DNA from: Pseudooceanicola endophyticus
Lineage (GTDB): Bacteria > Pseudomonadota > Alphaproteobacteria > Rhodobacterales > Rhodobacteraceae
Direction: 5' to 3'
Assembly: GCF_018760365.1 (NCBI RefSeq)
Contig: NZ_JAHIAB010000007.1
Span: 62,001 to 126,000, forward strand
Length of the DNA: 64,000 nt
Below the pieces are notes generated by a model that saw only the letters and a list, made by a program, of their open reading frames with translations, was not told the DNA's origin and ran no database searches. Each line of letters opens with the position of its first letter. Position 1 is the stretch's first letter. A program made the translations under genes and the position numbers. Shown piece by piece: positions 7,979-15,653 of the stretch.

Positions 7979-8523
7979 GACAACAGCAGCGGGTTGATGC
8001 CCTGCGCGGTCATCGACATGCCCCATTTCTGCGCATTCTCGCGGTCGAAGATCAGCTCCTGCGTCGGGTCCCCGATCAGCCAGCCGTTCTCGCCCAGCTC
8101 GGCCTCCAGCTGGCCGGGCGCCCAGCCGCAATAGCCCAGCATCATCATCGAGCGCGCAGGCCCCCGCCCCTCGGCAATATCCTCGAGAATATCCAGCGTC
8201 GCCGTCATCGACAGTTCGTCCGAGATCGGCAGGGTCGAGACCGAGCCCTTGTATTCCGACGAATGCAGCACGAAGCCGCGCTCGCGCTCCACCGGGCCGC
8301 CGGAATGCACGGCCCGCTCGGCCATCTTGCGCGGCACGTCGATCGACAGCTGGTCGCAAAGCGCCCCCAGCGTGACCTGGCCGGCATGGCGGTTGATCAT
8401 CAGGCCCATGGCCCCGTCGTCGCCATGGGCGCAGATCAGGATGACCGAATGTTCGAATCGGCTGTCCCCGATGCCCGGCATGGCAATCAGGATCTGTCCG
8501 GTGAGGTTGAGCTGGTCCTGCAC
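7957..8523 (-). CDS. YqgE/AlgH family protein
   Basis: Conserved 188-residue cytosolic protein of unknown biochemical role (YqgE/AlgH family; AlgH was once thought to regulate alginate). Family motifs seen are L-I-A-M-P-G-I-G-D-S-R-F-E-H-S-V-I, G-A-M-G-L-M-I-N-R, G-G-P-V and G-Y-C-G-W-A-P-G-Q-L-E. A GTG start at 8523 was chosen because an AAGGAGG Shine-Dalgarno lies seven bases upstream; the frame stays open 25 codons further but that part is low-complexity. The stop codon lies inside the first unit of a 27-bp tandem array, so copy-number change downstream would not alter the protein. Confidence 0.88.
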   Translation of the reverse strand: MQDQLNLTGQILIAMPGIGDSRFEHSVILICAHGDDGAMGLMINRHAGQVTLGALCDQLSIDVPRKMAERAVHSGGPVERERGFVLHSSEYKGSVSTLPISDELSMTATLDILEDIAEGRGPARSMMMLGYCGWAPGQLEAELGENGWLIGDPTQELIFDRENAQKWGMSMTAQGINPLLLSPAAGRA

Positions 8524-8651
8524 GTTGTCCCTCCTTTGAACGGGGCCGTTTCGGCGCCGGTCGGGCCGGGCCTTGGCGCGGCGCCTGCACGGCACCACCC
8601 TTCAAAGGTGAGGTCTGTCGTGCCGCCTGACAAGGCGCCAGATGCGCACCG

Positions 8652-8674
8652 TGACAATTTCGACGATTGTGTCA
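8652..8674. promoter_or_regulatory. Imperfect palindrome in divergent intergenic region
   Basis: The arms TGACAAT and ATTGTGTCA face each other with TTCGACG between them, in the 208-base space between the divergent YqgE/AlgH and DsbD-alpha-like genes. The symmetry is broken by a two-base insertion in one arm. It could be an operator; no known regulator consensus is recognised. Confidence 0.25.
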
Positions 8675-8731
8675 TCCGGTTCGAGGCTTTGTGAATTGGC
8701 TTTTAACCGCTCTGCCTTCATCTGTTTCGCG

Positions 8732-9562
8732 ATGAAAACGCTTCTCGCTCGCCTTTGCCTTGCCGGTCTGGCCGCCCTCGGATCCGTTCCGGTCGCGCAG
8801 GCCAATCCCTATGCCGAATACCTGGTTGCCCAGATCCTGCCCGGCTGGCGGCAGGGCGACGGAGAGCATATCGCCGGGCTTGAGCTGACGCTGGCCCATG
8901 GCTGGAAGACCTATTGGCGCAGCCCCGGCAGCGCCGGCATCCCGCCGCGCTTCGACTGGTCGGGCTCGGACAACGTGAAAAGCCTGCAGATCGTCTGGCC
9001 GAAACCCGTGGTCTTCGACTGGGACGGGCTGCGCTCCATCGGCTACAAGGATCACGTGGTGCTGCCGCTTCAGGTGGTGCCGAAGGACCCCAGCCAGCCG
9101 GTGCGCCTGCAGGGAGAGATCAACCTGGGCATCTGCGAGGCCGTCTGCGTGCCGCTGGACGTCCATGTCGTCGCCACCCTGCCCGCCGAGGCCGGGCACC
9201 GCGATCCGCCGATTGCCGCAGCCCTGGCCGGGCGCCCCTATTCCGCGCGCGAGGCCCGGCTGACCCGGGTCACCTGCACGCTGAAGCCGCTTCAGGACAA
9301 GGGCCAGCCCGACGGGGCAGAGCTTGTCGCGCGGCTGACCATGCCCTCGGCCGGCGGTTCCGAGGTCGCGGTGTTCGAACCGAACCTGCCCGATGTCGCC
9401 GTTTCGGATGCCCGCAGTGCCCGGCAGGGCGATGTTCTGGTGGTGCGCGCCCGGCTGCAATCGGGCGACAAGGGCGGCGCGCTGCTGGACCGTTCGCGGC
9501 TGAAGATCACCGTGCTGGGATCGAAATACGCGGTCGAGGTACAGGGCTGCGCGGCGCCCTGA
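8732..9562 (+). CDS. Periplasmic DsbD-alpha-like domain protein
   Basis: A 276-residue protein with a signal peptide (M-K-T-L-L-A-R-L-C-L-A-G-L through A-Q-A) followed by a domain like the N-terminal thiol-exchange domain of DsbD/ScsB. Seen are L-A-H-G-W-K-T-Y-W-R-S-P-G-S-A-G-I-P-P and a cysteine pair in G-I-C-E-A-V-C-V-P-L, typical of that domain. The transmembrane and thioredoxin domains of full DsbD are absent and no ccdA-like gene is adjacent. It may receive electrons from a separately encoded membrane reductase, which is inference. The start at 8732 was chosen for the signal peptide. Confidence 0.82.
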   Translation: MKTLLARLCLAGLAALGSVPVAQANPYAEYLVAQILPGWRQGDGEHIAGLELTLAHGWKTYWRSPGSAGIPPRFDWSGSDNVKSLQIVWPKPVVFDWDGLRSIGYKDHVVLPLQVVPKDPSQPVRLQGEINLGICEAVCVPLDVHVVATLPAEAGHRDPPIAAALAGRPYSAREARLTRVTCTLKPLQDKGQPDGAELVARLTMPSAGGSEVAVFEPNLPDVAVSDARSARQGDVLVVRARLQSGDKGGALLDRSRLKITVLGSKYAVEVQGCAAP

Positions 9563-9566
9563 GCGC

Positions 9567-10109
9567 CTACTTGCGGCGCAGGTGCTCGTCCAGGCGCGGC
9601 AGGATCTCGACGAAGTTGCACGGCGCGTGGCGATAATCGAGCTGCTTCACCAGGATCTCGTCCCAGGCATCCTTGCAGGCGCCGGTGCTGCCCGGCAGGG
9701 CGAACAGGTAGGTGCCCCCGGCAACGCCCCCGGTGGCGCGGCTCTGCACCGCAGAGGTGCCGATCTTCTGCATGGAAACGATGGTGAAGACCGTGGCGAA
9801 GGCGTCGATCTCCTTCTCGTAGACATCGCGATGCGCCTCGACGGTCACGTCGCGCCCGGTCAGCCCGGTGCCGCCGGTGGAAATCACCACGTCGATCTGG
9901 GGATCGGCGACCCAGGCGCGCAGCTGGTCGGCGATCTGGATGCGCTCATCCGGCAGGATCTGGCGCGCGGCCAGCAGGTGCCCGGCCCCCTCGATCCGCG
10001 CGACCAGCGTGTCGCCCGAGCGGTCGTCCGCAAGCGTGCGGGTGTCGGACACCGTCAGCACCGCGATGCGCACGGGAAGGAAGGGGCGTTCGGACATCGG
10101 GACGGCCAT
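9567..10109 (-). CDS. moaB: Molybdenum cofactor biosynthesis protein B
   Basis: A 180-residue MoaB/MogA-type protein that binds molybdopterin and is thought to adenylylate it before metal insertion. Motifs seen are V-L-T-V-S-D-T-R at the N-terminus, S-T-G-G-T-G-L-T-G-R-D-V-T (the MPT-binding loop) and F-A-L-P-G-S-T-G-A-C. The start at 10109 has a GGAG about nine bases upstream; a second ATG at 10097 is possible. The stop is four bases from the convergent DsbD-alpha-like gene. It is transcribed after a LysE exporter gene with only a few bases between. Confidence 0.92.
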   Translation of the reverse strand: MAVPMSERPFLPVRIAVLTVSDTRTLADDRSGDTLVARIEGAGHLLAARQILPDERIQIADQLRAWVADPQIDVVISTGGTGLTGRDVTVEAHRDVYEKEIDAFATVFTIVSMQKIGTSAVQSRATGGVAGGTYLFALPGSTGACKDAWDEILVKQLDYRHAPCNFVEILPRLDEHLRRK

Positions 10110-10114
10110 GGGGA

Positions 10115-10723
10115 TCAGCTCCGTTGCAGGAAGAGAAGGCGGAGCGCGAGGCCCGCGAAGATCAGCGCCGAGAGGCGGCGCAGCCAGCGCCCGCCCCCGC
10201 CCGAGACCCGCGCCTGAAGCGCCCCGGCCAGCGATCCGGCAACGCCGTTGACGACCAGCCCGCCCAGCGAGAGCACGGCGCCGAAGCACAGGAACTGCGC
10301 CAGAAGGGGGCGCGCGGGATCGACGAATTGCGGCACGAAGGCCAGGATGAACAGGATCACCTTCGGGTTGGTCAGGTTGACCAGCAGCCCGTCGCGGAAG
10401 GGCCGCGCGGCCCGTGGCGCCGCCGCCCCCGCCCCGTCCGAGCGCAGGATCTGCACCGCCATCCACAGCAGGTAGCCCGCGCCCAGCCAGCGGATCGCCA
10501 GCAGGGCCTGGGGATGGGCGGCCACCAGCGCCCCCAGCCCGATGCCGGCGATGCTGGCATGGATCAGGCCGCCGGTGGCAACGCCGGCGCTGGCCTTCCA
10601 GGCCGCCCCGGGGCCGTCACGCAGCCCCTGGCCGATGCAGAACAGCATGTCGGCGCCCGGCGTCAGGTTCAGCGCCAGCGCGGCGGGCACGAAGGTCAGC
10701 AGGACCAGCAGATCCACCGGCAT
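10115..10723 (-). CDS. LysE family amino acid exporter
   Basis: Inner-membrane exporter of 202 residues with about six helices. L-N-L-T-P-G-A-D-M-L-F near residue 18 and N-L-T-N-P-K-V-I-L-F-I-L-A-F-V-P-Q-F in the middle are the RhtB/LysE signatures. Family members export homoserine, threonine, lysine or related compounds; the substrate cannot be read from sequence. It lies between the uracil-DNA glycosylase-like gene and moaB, all on the minus strand and almost touching, so the three may be co-transcribed. Confidence 0.9.
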   Translation of the reverse strand: MPVDLLVLLTFVPAALALNLTPGADMLFCIGQGLRDGPGAAWKASAGVATGGLIHASIAGIGLGALVAAHPQALLAIRWLGAGYLLWMAVQILRSDGAGAAAPRAARPFRDGLLVNLTNPKVILFILAFVPQFVDPARPLLAQFLCFGAVLSLGGLVVNGVAGSLAGALQARVSGGGGRWLRRLSALIFAGLALRLLFLQRS

Positions 10724-10725
10724 TC

Positions 10726-11505
10726 TCAGCCGAGTCCGTCCAGATGGGCGCGGATTTCAAGCAGGTCGGACCAGGCCTCGCGCTTGGCATGGGGCTGGCG
10801 CAGCAGGTAGGCGGGGTGGGTCATCGGCAGCGCGGGGATGCCGAAGGCCTTGGTCCAGTGGCCGCGCAGCTTCAGGATGCCGCGCTTGTTCAGCGCCGCC
10901 TGGCAGGAAATGTTGCCCATCAGGATCAGCACCTCGGGCCTGGCAAGCGCGATGTGACGCTGCACGAAGGGCAGCATCATGGCGATTTCCTCGGGTCGGG
11001 GATCGCGGTTCTGAGGCGGTCTCCAGGGCATCACGTTGGTGATGTAGAAGGCATTGTCCGGCGTCTCGCCGTCGCGTGACAGGCCGATGGCGGCGAACAT
11101 CCGGTCCAGAAGCTGACCGGCACGGCCCACGAAGGGACGCCCCTCGCGGTCCTCGTCGCGCCCCGGCGCCTCGCCGAGGATCATCACCTTCGCGCCCGGC
11201 AGGCCGTCGCAGAAGACCGTGTGGCGCGCGCCCTGGCGCAGTTCGCAATGTTCATAGGCGGTGATCGCCGCGCGCAGCTCTTCCAGCGTGCTCGCGCCCT
11301 GGGCCGCCGCCTGCGCGACCTCCACGGGGTCCAGCTCGTGCCGGATCACGGCGGGGGCGGCCGGTGCTGCGGGGCGCGGGGCGCGCGCCGCCTGGGACGC
11401 GACGAAACGGTCCACCGGGGTGTCCCCGATGCACTCGTCCACGCCCATGTCGAGCTGCCATTCCAGCAGCGCCCGGGCCAGGTGCCAGTCTTCAGCCGAT
11501 TCCAT
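10726..11505 (-). CDS. Uracil-DNA glycosylase family 4-like, iron-sulfur cysteines reduced
   Basis: A 259-residue protein of the family 4 uracil-DNA glycosylase group. Motif 1 is G-E-A-P-G-R-D-E-D followed by [12 protein letters not shown]; motif 2 is T-H-P-A-Y-L-L. Family 4 enzymes normally carry four cysteines for a 4Fe-4S cluster. Here the first pair is reduced to a single Cys in Y-E-H-C-E-L-R, and the later positions read N-V-M-P-W-R-P-P and E-I-A-M-M-L-P-F, where cysteines are usual. The cluster is therefore probably absent. The first 80 residues are an alanine-proline-rich extension. It should still flip and excise uracil, but that is inferred. Confidence 0.85.
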   Translation of the reverse strand: MESAEDWHLARALLEWQLDMGVDECIGDTPVDRFVASQAARAPRPAAPAAPAVIRHELDPVEVAQAAAQGASTLEELRAAITAYEHCELRQGARHTVFCDGLPGAKVMILGEAPGRDEDREGRPFVGRAGQLLDRMFAAIGLSRDGETPDNAFYITNVMPWRPPQNRDPRPEEIAMMLPFVQRHIALARPEVLILMGNISCQAALNKRGILKLRGHWTKAFGIPALPMTHPAYLLRQPHAKREAWSDLLEIRAHLDGLG

Positions 11506-11548
11506 GGCGCCACCCTATCGCCCGGCGCGCCCGAGCGCACGCCTCACC

Positions 11549-11578
11549 TTGCCGCCCGCCCCCGCCCCGGCCTATAAG
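11549..11578 (+). promoter_or_regulatory. Candidate sigma-70 promoter of pyrB
   Basis: TTGCCG at 11549-11554 and TATAAG at 11573-11578 are separated by 18 bases, with the pyrB start 32 bases past the -10 element. The AT-containing -10 box stands out in a very GC-rich stretch. It was read by eye only. Confidence 0.45.
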
Positions 11579-11609
11579 CGCCCCGTATCCAGGAACCGGG
11601 GAGTCCACC

Positions 11610-12551
11610 ATGACCTTTCGCCAGACCCACCTGCTGGGAATCGAACAGCTTGCCCCGGATGAAATCACCACCGTGCTGGACCTCGCGGACGAATACGTCG
11701 CGCTGAACCGCTCGCACGACAAGCACGGCGATGCGCTGAAGGGCCTGACCCAGGTCAACATGTTCTTCGAGAACTCGACCCGCACCCAGTCCAGCTTTGA
11801 GCTGGCCGGGCGGCGGCTGGGCGCCGACGTGATGAACATGTCGATGCAGGCGTCGTCGATCAAGAAGGGCGAGACGCTGATCGACACCGCCATGACGATC
11901 AACGCCATGCACCCCGATCTGCTGGTGGTGCGCCATCCCCATTCCGGCGCGGTCGAGATGCTGTCCCAGAAGGTCAACTGCGCGGTGCTGAACGCCGGGG
12001 ACGGCAAGCACGAACACCCGACCCAGGCCCTGCTGGACGCGCTGACCATCCGGCGCGCCAAGGGCCGCCTGCACCGGCTCAACATCGCGATCTGCGGCGA
12101 CATCGCCCACAGCCGCGTGGCGCGTTCGAACCTGCTGCTGCTGCACAAGATGGAGAACCGCATCCGCCTGGTCGGCCCCACCACCCTGGTTCCCGGCGCC
12201 TTCGCAGAGCTGGGCTGCGAGGTCTACGACGACATGAAGGAAGGCCTGAAGGATGTCGACGTGGTGATGATGCTGCGGCTCCAGAAGGAACGCATGGACG
12301 GCGGCTTCATCCCGTCCGAGCGCGAATACTACCACCGCTACGGCCTCGATGCCGAGAAGCTGGCCTTTGCCAAGGAAGACGCCATCGTCATGCACCCCGG
12401 CCCGATGAACCGCGGGGTCGAGATCGACGGCACCATCGCCGACGACATCAACCGCTCGGTCATCCAGGATCAGGTGGAGATGGGCGTGGCCGTGCGCATG
12501 GCCGCGATGGACCTGCTTGCCCGCAATCTGCGCGAGCGGCGCGCCGCCTGA
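11610..12551 (+). CDS. pyrB: Aspartate carbamoyltransferase catalytic subunit
   Basis: Second step of pyrimidine synthesis: carbamoyl phosphate plus aspartate to N-carbamoyl-aspartate. The protein has 313 residues. The carbamoyl-phosphate loop is [12 protein letters not shown] near residue 50, with the second motif H-P-T-Q-A-L-L-D and a later M-H-P-G-P-M-N-R-G. No pyrI regulatory subunit is adjacent. A dihydroorotase homologue lies 750 bases downstream with one small gene between, which fits the PyrB-PyrC' type of dodecameric enzyme known from pseudomonads and other bacteria. The start is preceded by a GGGGAG-type ribosome site. Confidence 0.96.
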   Translation: MTFRQTHLLGIEQLAPDEITTVLDLADEYVALNRSHDKHGDALKGLTQVNMFFENSTRTQSSFELAGRRLGADVMNMSMQASSIKKGETLIDTAMTINAMHPDLLVVRHPHSGAVEMLSQKVNCAVLNAGDGKHEHPTQALLDALTIRRAKGRLHRLNIAICGDIAHSRVARSNLLLLHKMENRIRLVGPTTLVPGAFAELGCEVYDDMKEGLKDVDVVMMLRLQKERMDGGFIPSEREYYHRYGLDAEKLAFAKEDAIVMHPGPMNRGVEIDGTIADDINRSVIQDQVEMGVAVRMAAMDLLARNLRERRAA

Positions 12552-12617
12552 GCGGGAAACGGCCCGGAACGCTGGATTCCCGCTGGACCCGGGCCGGTTC
12601 GCGCTACCATCGACGTC

Positions 12618-13223
12618 ATGGTGGACGCGACTCAAAATATGCTGACTGCAGGCGACAGGGCACTGACGCTGGCCCCGGCGGACCGGGAAGCCGTCTACGT
12701 GCTGTCCGCAGACCCCGAGAACCCCTTTGCAGGGGCCCGCATCCGCGCGGCCCGGGATCGCGGCGAAGCCCCCCGCGCGGTGGCCGAGCTGCTGGGCCTC
12801 GGGGTGGAGGAAACCGCCGACTGGATCGAGCTGATCGACCCCGCCGACCTGACCGGCTTCGGATTGTCGGGATACCTGGTGCAGGGCCTCGGCATGGACG
12901 AGGACGACGTGCAGCGCAGCGCCGAGGCGCTGGATGCGCTGCACGGCCCGGTACTGCTGGTGCATGGCCGGCTGGTCTGTCACGCCCCCCGCGCGCTGAC
13001 ACTGCCGCGCGGCCTGCTGCTGCGTGGCCGTTTCGAGCCCCCCCGCCTGCCCATCGGCCTCTCGCCGCTGCCCAGCCCGGGCGCGCGCGGCACCCTGCCG
13101 CCGCTGGGCGCGCCACTGGTCACCGATCCGTCGCGCTCGCGGCTGTGGCTGCCGCTGTCGATCCTGGCGGGGCTGGTGATGGCCGCGCTGATTGCCTTCG
13201 GCGCGATGCTCGCCTTCGGCTGA
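12618..13223 (+). CDS. Tail-anchored protein of unknown function
   Basis: Unrecognised 201-residue protein between pyrB and pyrC. The first 170 residues look soluble and are rich in A, L and charged residues, with a proline-rich stretch (about residues 140-165). A single hydrophobic helix of about 23 residues ends the protein (W-L-P-L-S-I-L-A-G-L-V-M-A-A-L), so it is predicted to be anchored by its C-terminus facing the cytosol. There is no signal peptide. The segment V-Y-V-L-S-A-D-P-E-N-P-F-A-G-A-R-I has no family I can name. Its position suggests co-expression with the pyrimidine genes. Confidence 0.75.
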   Translation: MVDATQNMLTAGDRALTLAPADREAVYVLSADPENPFAGARIRAARDRGEAPRAVAELLGLGVEETADWIELIDPADLTGFGLSGYLVQGLGMDEDDVQRSAEALDALHGPVLLVHGRLVCHAPRALTLPRGLLLRGRFEPPRLPIGLSPLPSPGARGTLPPLGAPLVTDPSRSRLWLPLSILAGLVMAALIAFGAMLAFG

Positions 13224-13301
13224 AGCCGCGCAAATCGCGCCTACACCCTGCCCGGCACATGGCGTATAGCTGCCCCGAACGAGACTGCCGGGGACCCGCC
13301 G

Positions 13302-14585
13302 ATGACCAGCACGCTTCTGTCCAATGTCCGCCTGATCGACCCCGATGCCGGGACCGAGACCGAGGGCGCCCTGCTGATCGGCGCCGACGGGCGCATTGCC
13401 GCCCTGGGCGCGCTGACGGGCGTCACCGCCGAAACGGTGATCGACGGCAACGGCCTGTGCCTGGCACCGGGCATCATCGATATCGGCGTGAAGGTCTGCG
13501 AACCGGGGGAACGCCACAAGGAAAGCTTTGGCACCGCCGGGGCCGCCGCGGCTGCCGGGGGCGTGACCACCATCGTCACCCGCCCCGACACCGATCCCGC
13601 GATCGACAACCCCGAGACGCTGGAATTCGTCTCGCGCCGCGCGCGCGAGGACTGCGCCGTCAACGTGCTGCACATGGCCGCCCTCACCAAGGGCCGCGCG
13701 GGCCGCGAGATGACCGAGATCGGCTTCCTGATGGATGCCGGCGCCGTGGCCTTCACCGATTGCGACCGCGTGGTCACCGAAACCAAGGTGCTGACCCGCG
13801 CCCTGACCTATGCGAAATCCAGCGGCGCGCTGGTGCTGGGACACATTCAGGAACCCGGTCTGACCAAGGGCGCCTGCGCCACCTCGGGCAAGTTCGCGAC
13901 GCTGAAGGGCCTGCCCTCGGTCTCGCCCATGGCCGAGCGCATGGGCCTTGATCGCGACATCTCGCTGATCGAGATGACAGGGGTGAAGTACCATTTCGAC
14001 CAGGTGACCACCGCCCGCGCCCTGCCCGCGCTGGAACGCGCCAAGCAGAACGGTCTGGACGTGACCGCCGGCGTGTCGATCCACCACCTGACGCTGAACG
14101 AATACGACGTTGCGGATTACCGCACCTTCTTCAAGGTGAAGCCGCCGCTGCGCGCCGAGGATGACCGCCAGGCCGTGGTCGAGGCCGTGGCCTCGGGGCT
14201 GATCGACATCATCAGCTCCATGCACACGCCCCAGGACGAGGAAAGCAAGCGCCTGCCCTTCGAGGAGGCCGCCTCGGGCGCCGTGGCGCTGGAGACGCTG
14301 CTGCCCGCCGCCATGCGCCTGGTCCATGCCGGCGACCTGAGCCTGCCGGTGCTGTTCCGCGCCCTGTCGCTGAACCCCGCAAAACGCCTCGGCCTGCCCT
14401 GCGGGCGTCTTGAGGTCGGCGCGCCCGCCGATCTGGTGCTGTTCGATCCCGACGCGCCCTTCGTGCTGGACCGCTTCAGCCTGCGCTCGAAATCCAAGAA
14501 CACGCCCTTCGACAGCGCCCGGATGCAGGGCCGCGTGAAGGCGACCTTCGTCGCGGGCCGTGCAGTCTTCGGGGATCTGTCGTGA
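13302..14585 (+). CDS. pyrC: Dihydroorotase homologue, metal ligands missing (PyrX/PyrC'-like)
   Basis: A 427-residue amidohydrolase-fold protein clearly of the dihydroorotase family. Key catalytic residues are changed. The H-x-H metal motif expected after P-G-x-I-D reads I-G-V-K-V. The segment usually T-D-H-A-P-H reads S-S-M-H-T-P-Q, losing the catalytic aspartate. The surrounding G-L-E-T-like A-L-E-T-L-L-P motif is kept. Inactive dihydroorotase partners are known to hold PyrB in a dodecamer, and the gene order pyrB-x-pyrC supports that role here. An active dihydroorotase would then be encoded elsewhere. It overlaps plsY by four bases. Confidence 0.85.
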   Translation: MTSTLLSNVRLIDPDAGTETEGALLIGADGRIAALGALTGVTAETVIDGNGLCLAPGIIDIGVKVCEPGERHKESFGTAGAAAAAGGVTTIVTRPDTDPAIDNPETLEFVSRRAREDCAVNVLHMAALTKGRAGREMTEIGFLMDAGAVAFTDCDRVVTETKVLTRALTYAKSSGALVLGHIQEPGLTKGACATSGKFATLKGLPSVSPMAERMGLDRDISLIEMTGVKYHFDQVTTARALPALERAKQNGLDVTAGVSIHHLTLNEYDVADYRTFFKVKPPLRAEDDRQAVVEAVASGLIDIISSMHTPQDEESKRLPFEEAASGAVALETLLPAAMRLVHAGDLSLPVLFRALSLNPAKRLGLPCGRLEVGAPADLVLFDPDAPFVLDRFSLRSKSKNTPFDSARMQGRVKATFVAGRAVFGDLS

Positions 14586-15196
14586 TCCCGGCGCTGACCT
14601 CCGGAGCGGGCGTGCTGATCGCCACGGCGATCCTGGGTTACCTGCTGGGCTCGATCCCCTTCGGCATCGTGATCACCCGCGCCTTCGGGCTGGGGGATCT
14701 GCGCCAGATCGGATCGGGCAATATCGGGGCGACCAACGTGCTGCGCACCGGCAACAAGCTGGCGGCCTTCCTGACGCTGATCCTCGACAGCGGCAAGGGC
14801 GCCATCGCGGTGCTGATCGCCATGGCGCTGGCCGGGCAGGACGCGGTGCAGGTGGCGGGCTTTGCCGCCTTCCTGGGCCATTGCTTCCCGGTCTGGCTGA
14901 AGTTCAAGGGCGGCAAGGGCGTGGCCACCTACCTGGGCACGCTGCTGGCGCTGTTCTTCCCGGGCGGCCTGGCCGCCTGCGGGACATGGCTGGTGATGGC
15001 GCTGATCTTCCGTATCTCCTCGCTTTCGGCGCTGATCGCGGCGGCGGTGATGCCGCTCTGGCTCTGGGCCTTCGGGCGCGCCGACATGACGCTGCTGGCG
15101 ATCGCCCTGGCGGTGCTGATCTTCATCCGCCACAAGGCCAACATCGCCCGCCTGCTGAAGGGCGAAGAGCCGAAGATCGGCAAGAAGAAGGGCTAA
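14582..15196 (+). CDS. plsY: Glycerol-3-phosphate acyltransferase PlsY
   Basis: Inner-membrane enzyme that transfers an acyl group from acyl-phosphate to glycerol-3-phosphate, giving lysophosphatidate, the first step of phospholipid synthesis. The protein has 204 residues with about seven helices. Conserved loops seen are G-S-I-P-F-G, G-S-G-N-I-G-A-T-N-V-L-R and F-K-G-G-K-G-V-A-T. It starts with GTG overlapping the pyrC stop codon (GTGA), so translation is coupled. The C-terminus is lysine-rich and cytosolic. Confidence 0.94.
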   Translation: MIPALTSGAGVLIATAILGYLLGSIPFGIVITRAFGLGDLRQIGSGNIGATNVLRTGNKLAAFLTLILDSGKGAIAVLIAMALAGQDAVQVAGFAAFLGHCFPVWLKFKGGKGVATYLGTLLALFFPGGLAACGTWLVMALIFRISSLSALIAAAVMPLWLWAFGRADMTLLAIALAVLIFIRHKANIARLLKGEEPKIGKKKG

Positions 15197-15209
15197 GGTC
15201 ACGCTTGAC

Positions 15210-15228
15210 GGCGGGGGCCGCCCCCGCC
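15210..15228. terminator. GC-rich hairpin after plsY
   Basis: GGCGGGGGC and GCCCCCGCC form a near-perfect stem of eight to nine pairs just after the plsY stop. No U-run follows, so it may act as an attenuating hairpin between plsY and the DUF805 gene and not as a full intrinsic terminator. Confidence 0.4.
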
Positions 15229-15257
15229 ACCCTCTCTCGGGAAAGAGGAGGAAACCC

Positions 15258-15653
15258 ATGACCTTCACCGATGCCATCCGCACCTGCTGGGGCAAGTATG
15301 CCGTCATCTCGGGGCGCGCGTCGCGCTCGGAATACTGGTGGTGGGCCCTCTTCACCCTGCTGGTCAGCCTGGGCTTCTCGGTGCTGGAGGACGGGTTGCT
15401 GGGCGGGGTCACCTACGACCTGCTGGGCTCGATCGCCAGCCTGGTGCTGCTGCTGCCCAGCCTCTGCGCCGGTGGACGGCGCCTGCATGACCGCGACATG
15501 TCGGCCTGGTGGCTGCTGCTGATCCTGATCCCGGCGGTGGGCTGGATCGTGCTGCTGTGCCTGATGGTGCTGAAGGGCACGCCCGGGGACAACCGCTTCG
15601 GCCCGCCCCCGGCAATGGAAGGGGCCGCAAGCGGCCCCTCCTTCGGTCAGTAG
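15258..15653 (+). CDS. DUF805 family membrane protein
   Basis: A 131-residue inner-membrane protein of the DUF805 (YhaH-like) family with unknown role. The N-terminal G-R-A-S-R-S-E-Y-W-W-W-A-L-F motif and the G-G-R-R-L-H-D-R-D-M-S-A-W-W segment are the family signature, with about three to four helices between and after them. The final P-G-D-N-R-F-G-P-P-P is also typical. The AGAGGAGG-rich stretch upstream is a strong ribosome site. The last codons encode a terminator-like hairpin, and the gene overlaps the convergent gshA by seven bases. Confidence 0.9.
   Translation: MTFTDAIRTCWGKYAVISGRASRSEYWWWALFTLLVSLGFSVLEDGLLGGVTYDLLGSIASLVLLLPSLCAGGRRLHDRDMSAWWLLLILIPAVGWIVLLCLMVLKGTPGDNRFGPPPAMEGAASGPSFGQ
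15620..15639. terminator. Hairpin within the end of the DUF805 gene
   Basis: AGGGGCCG and CGGCCCCT form an eight-pair stem with a CAAG loop, inside the last ten codons of the DUF805 gene and just beyond the gshA stop on the other strand. It could terminate transcription in either direction for two convergent genes that overlap. Only a short pyrimidine tail (TCCTT) follows. Confidence 0.5.

Noticed and set aside
11544-14327. Open frame of 927 codons opposite pyrB and pyrC
   Set aside because: A shadow of conserved genes with the same compositional signature; no recognisable motif or ribosome site.
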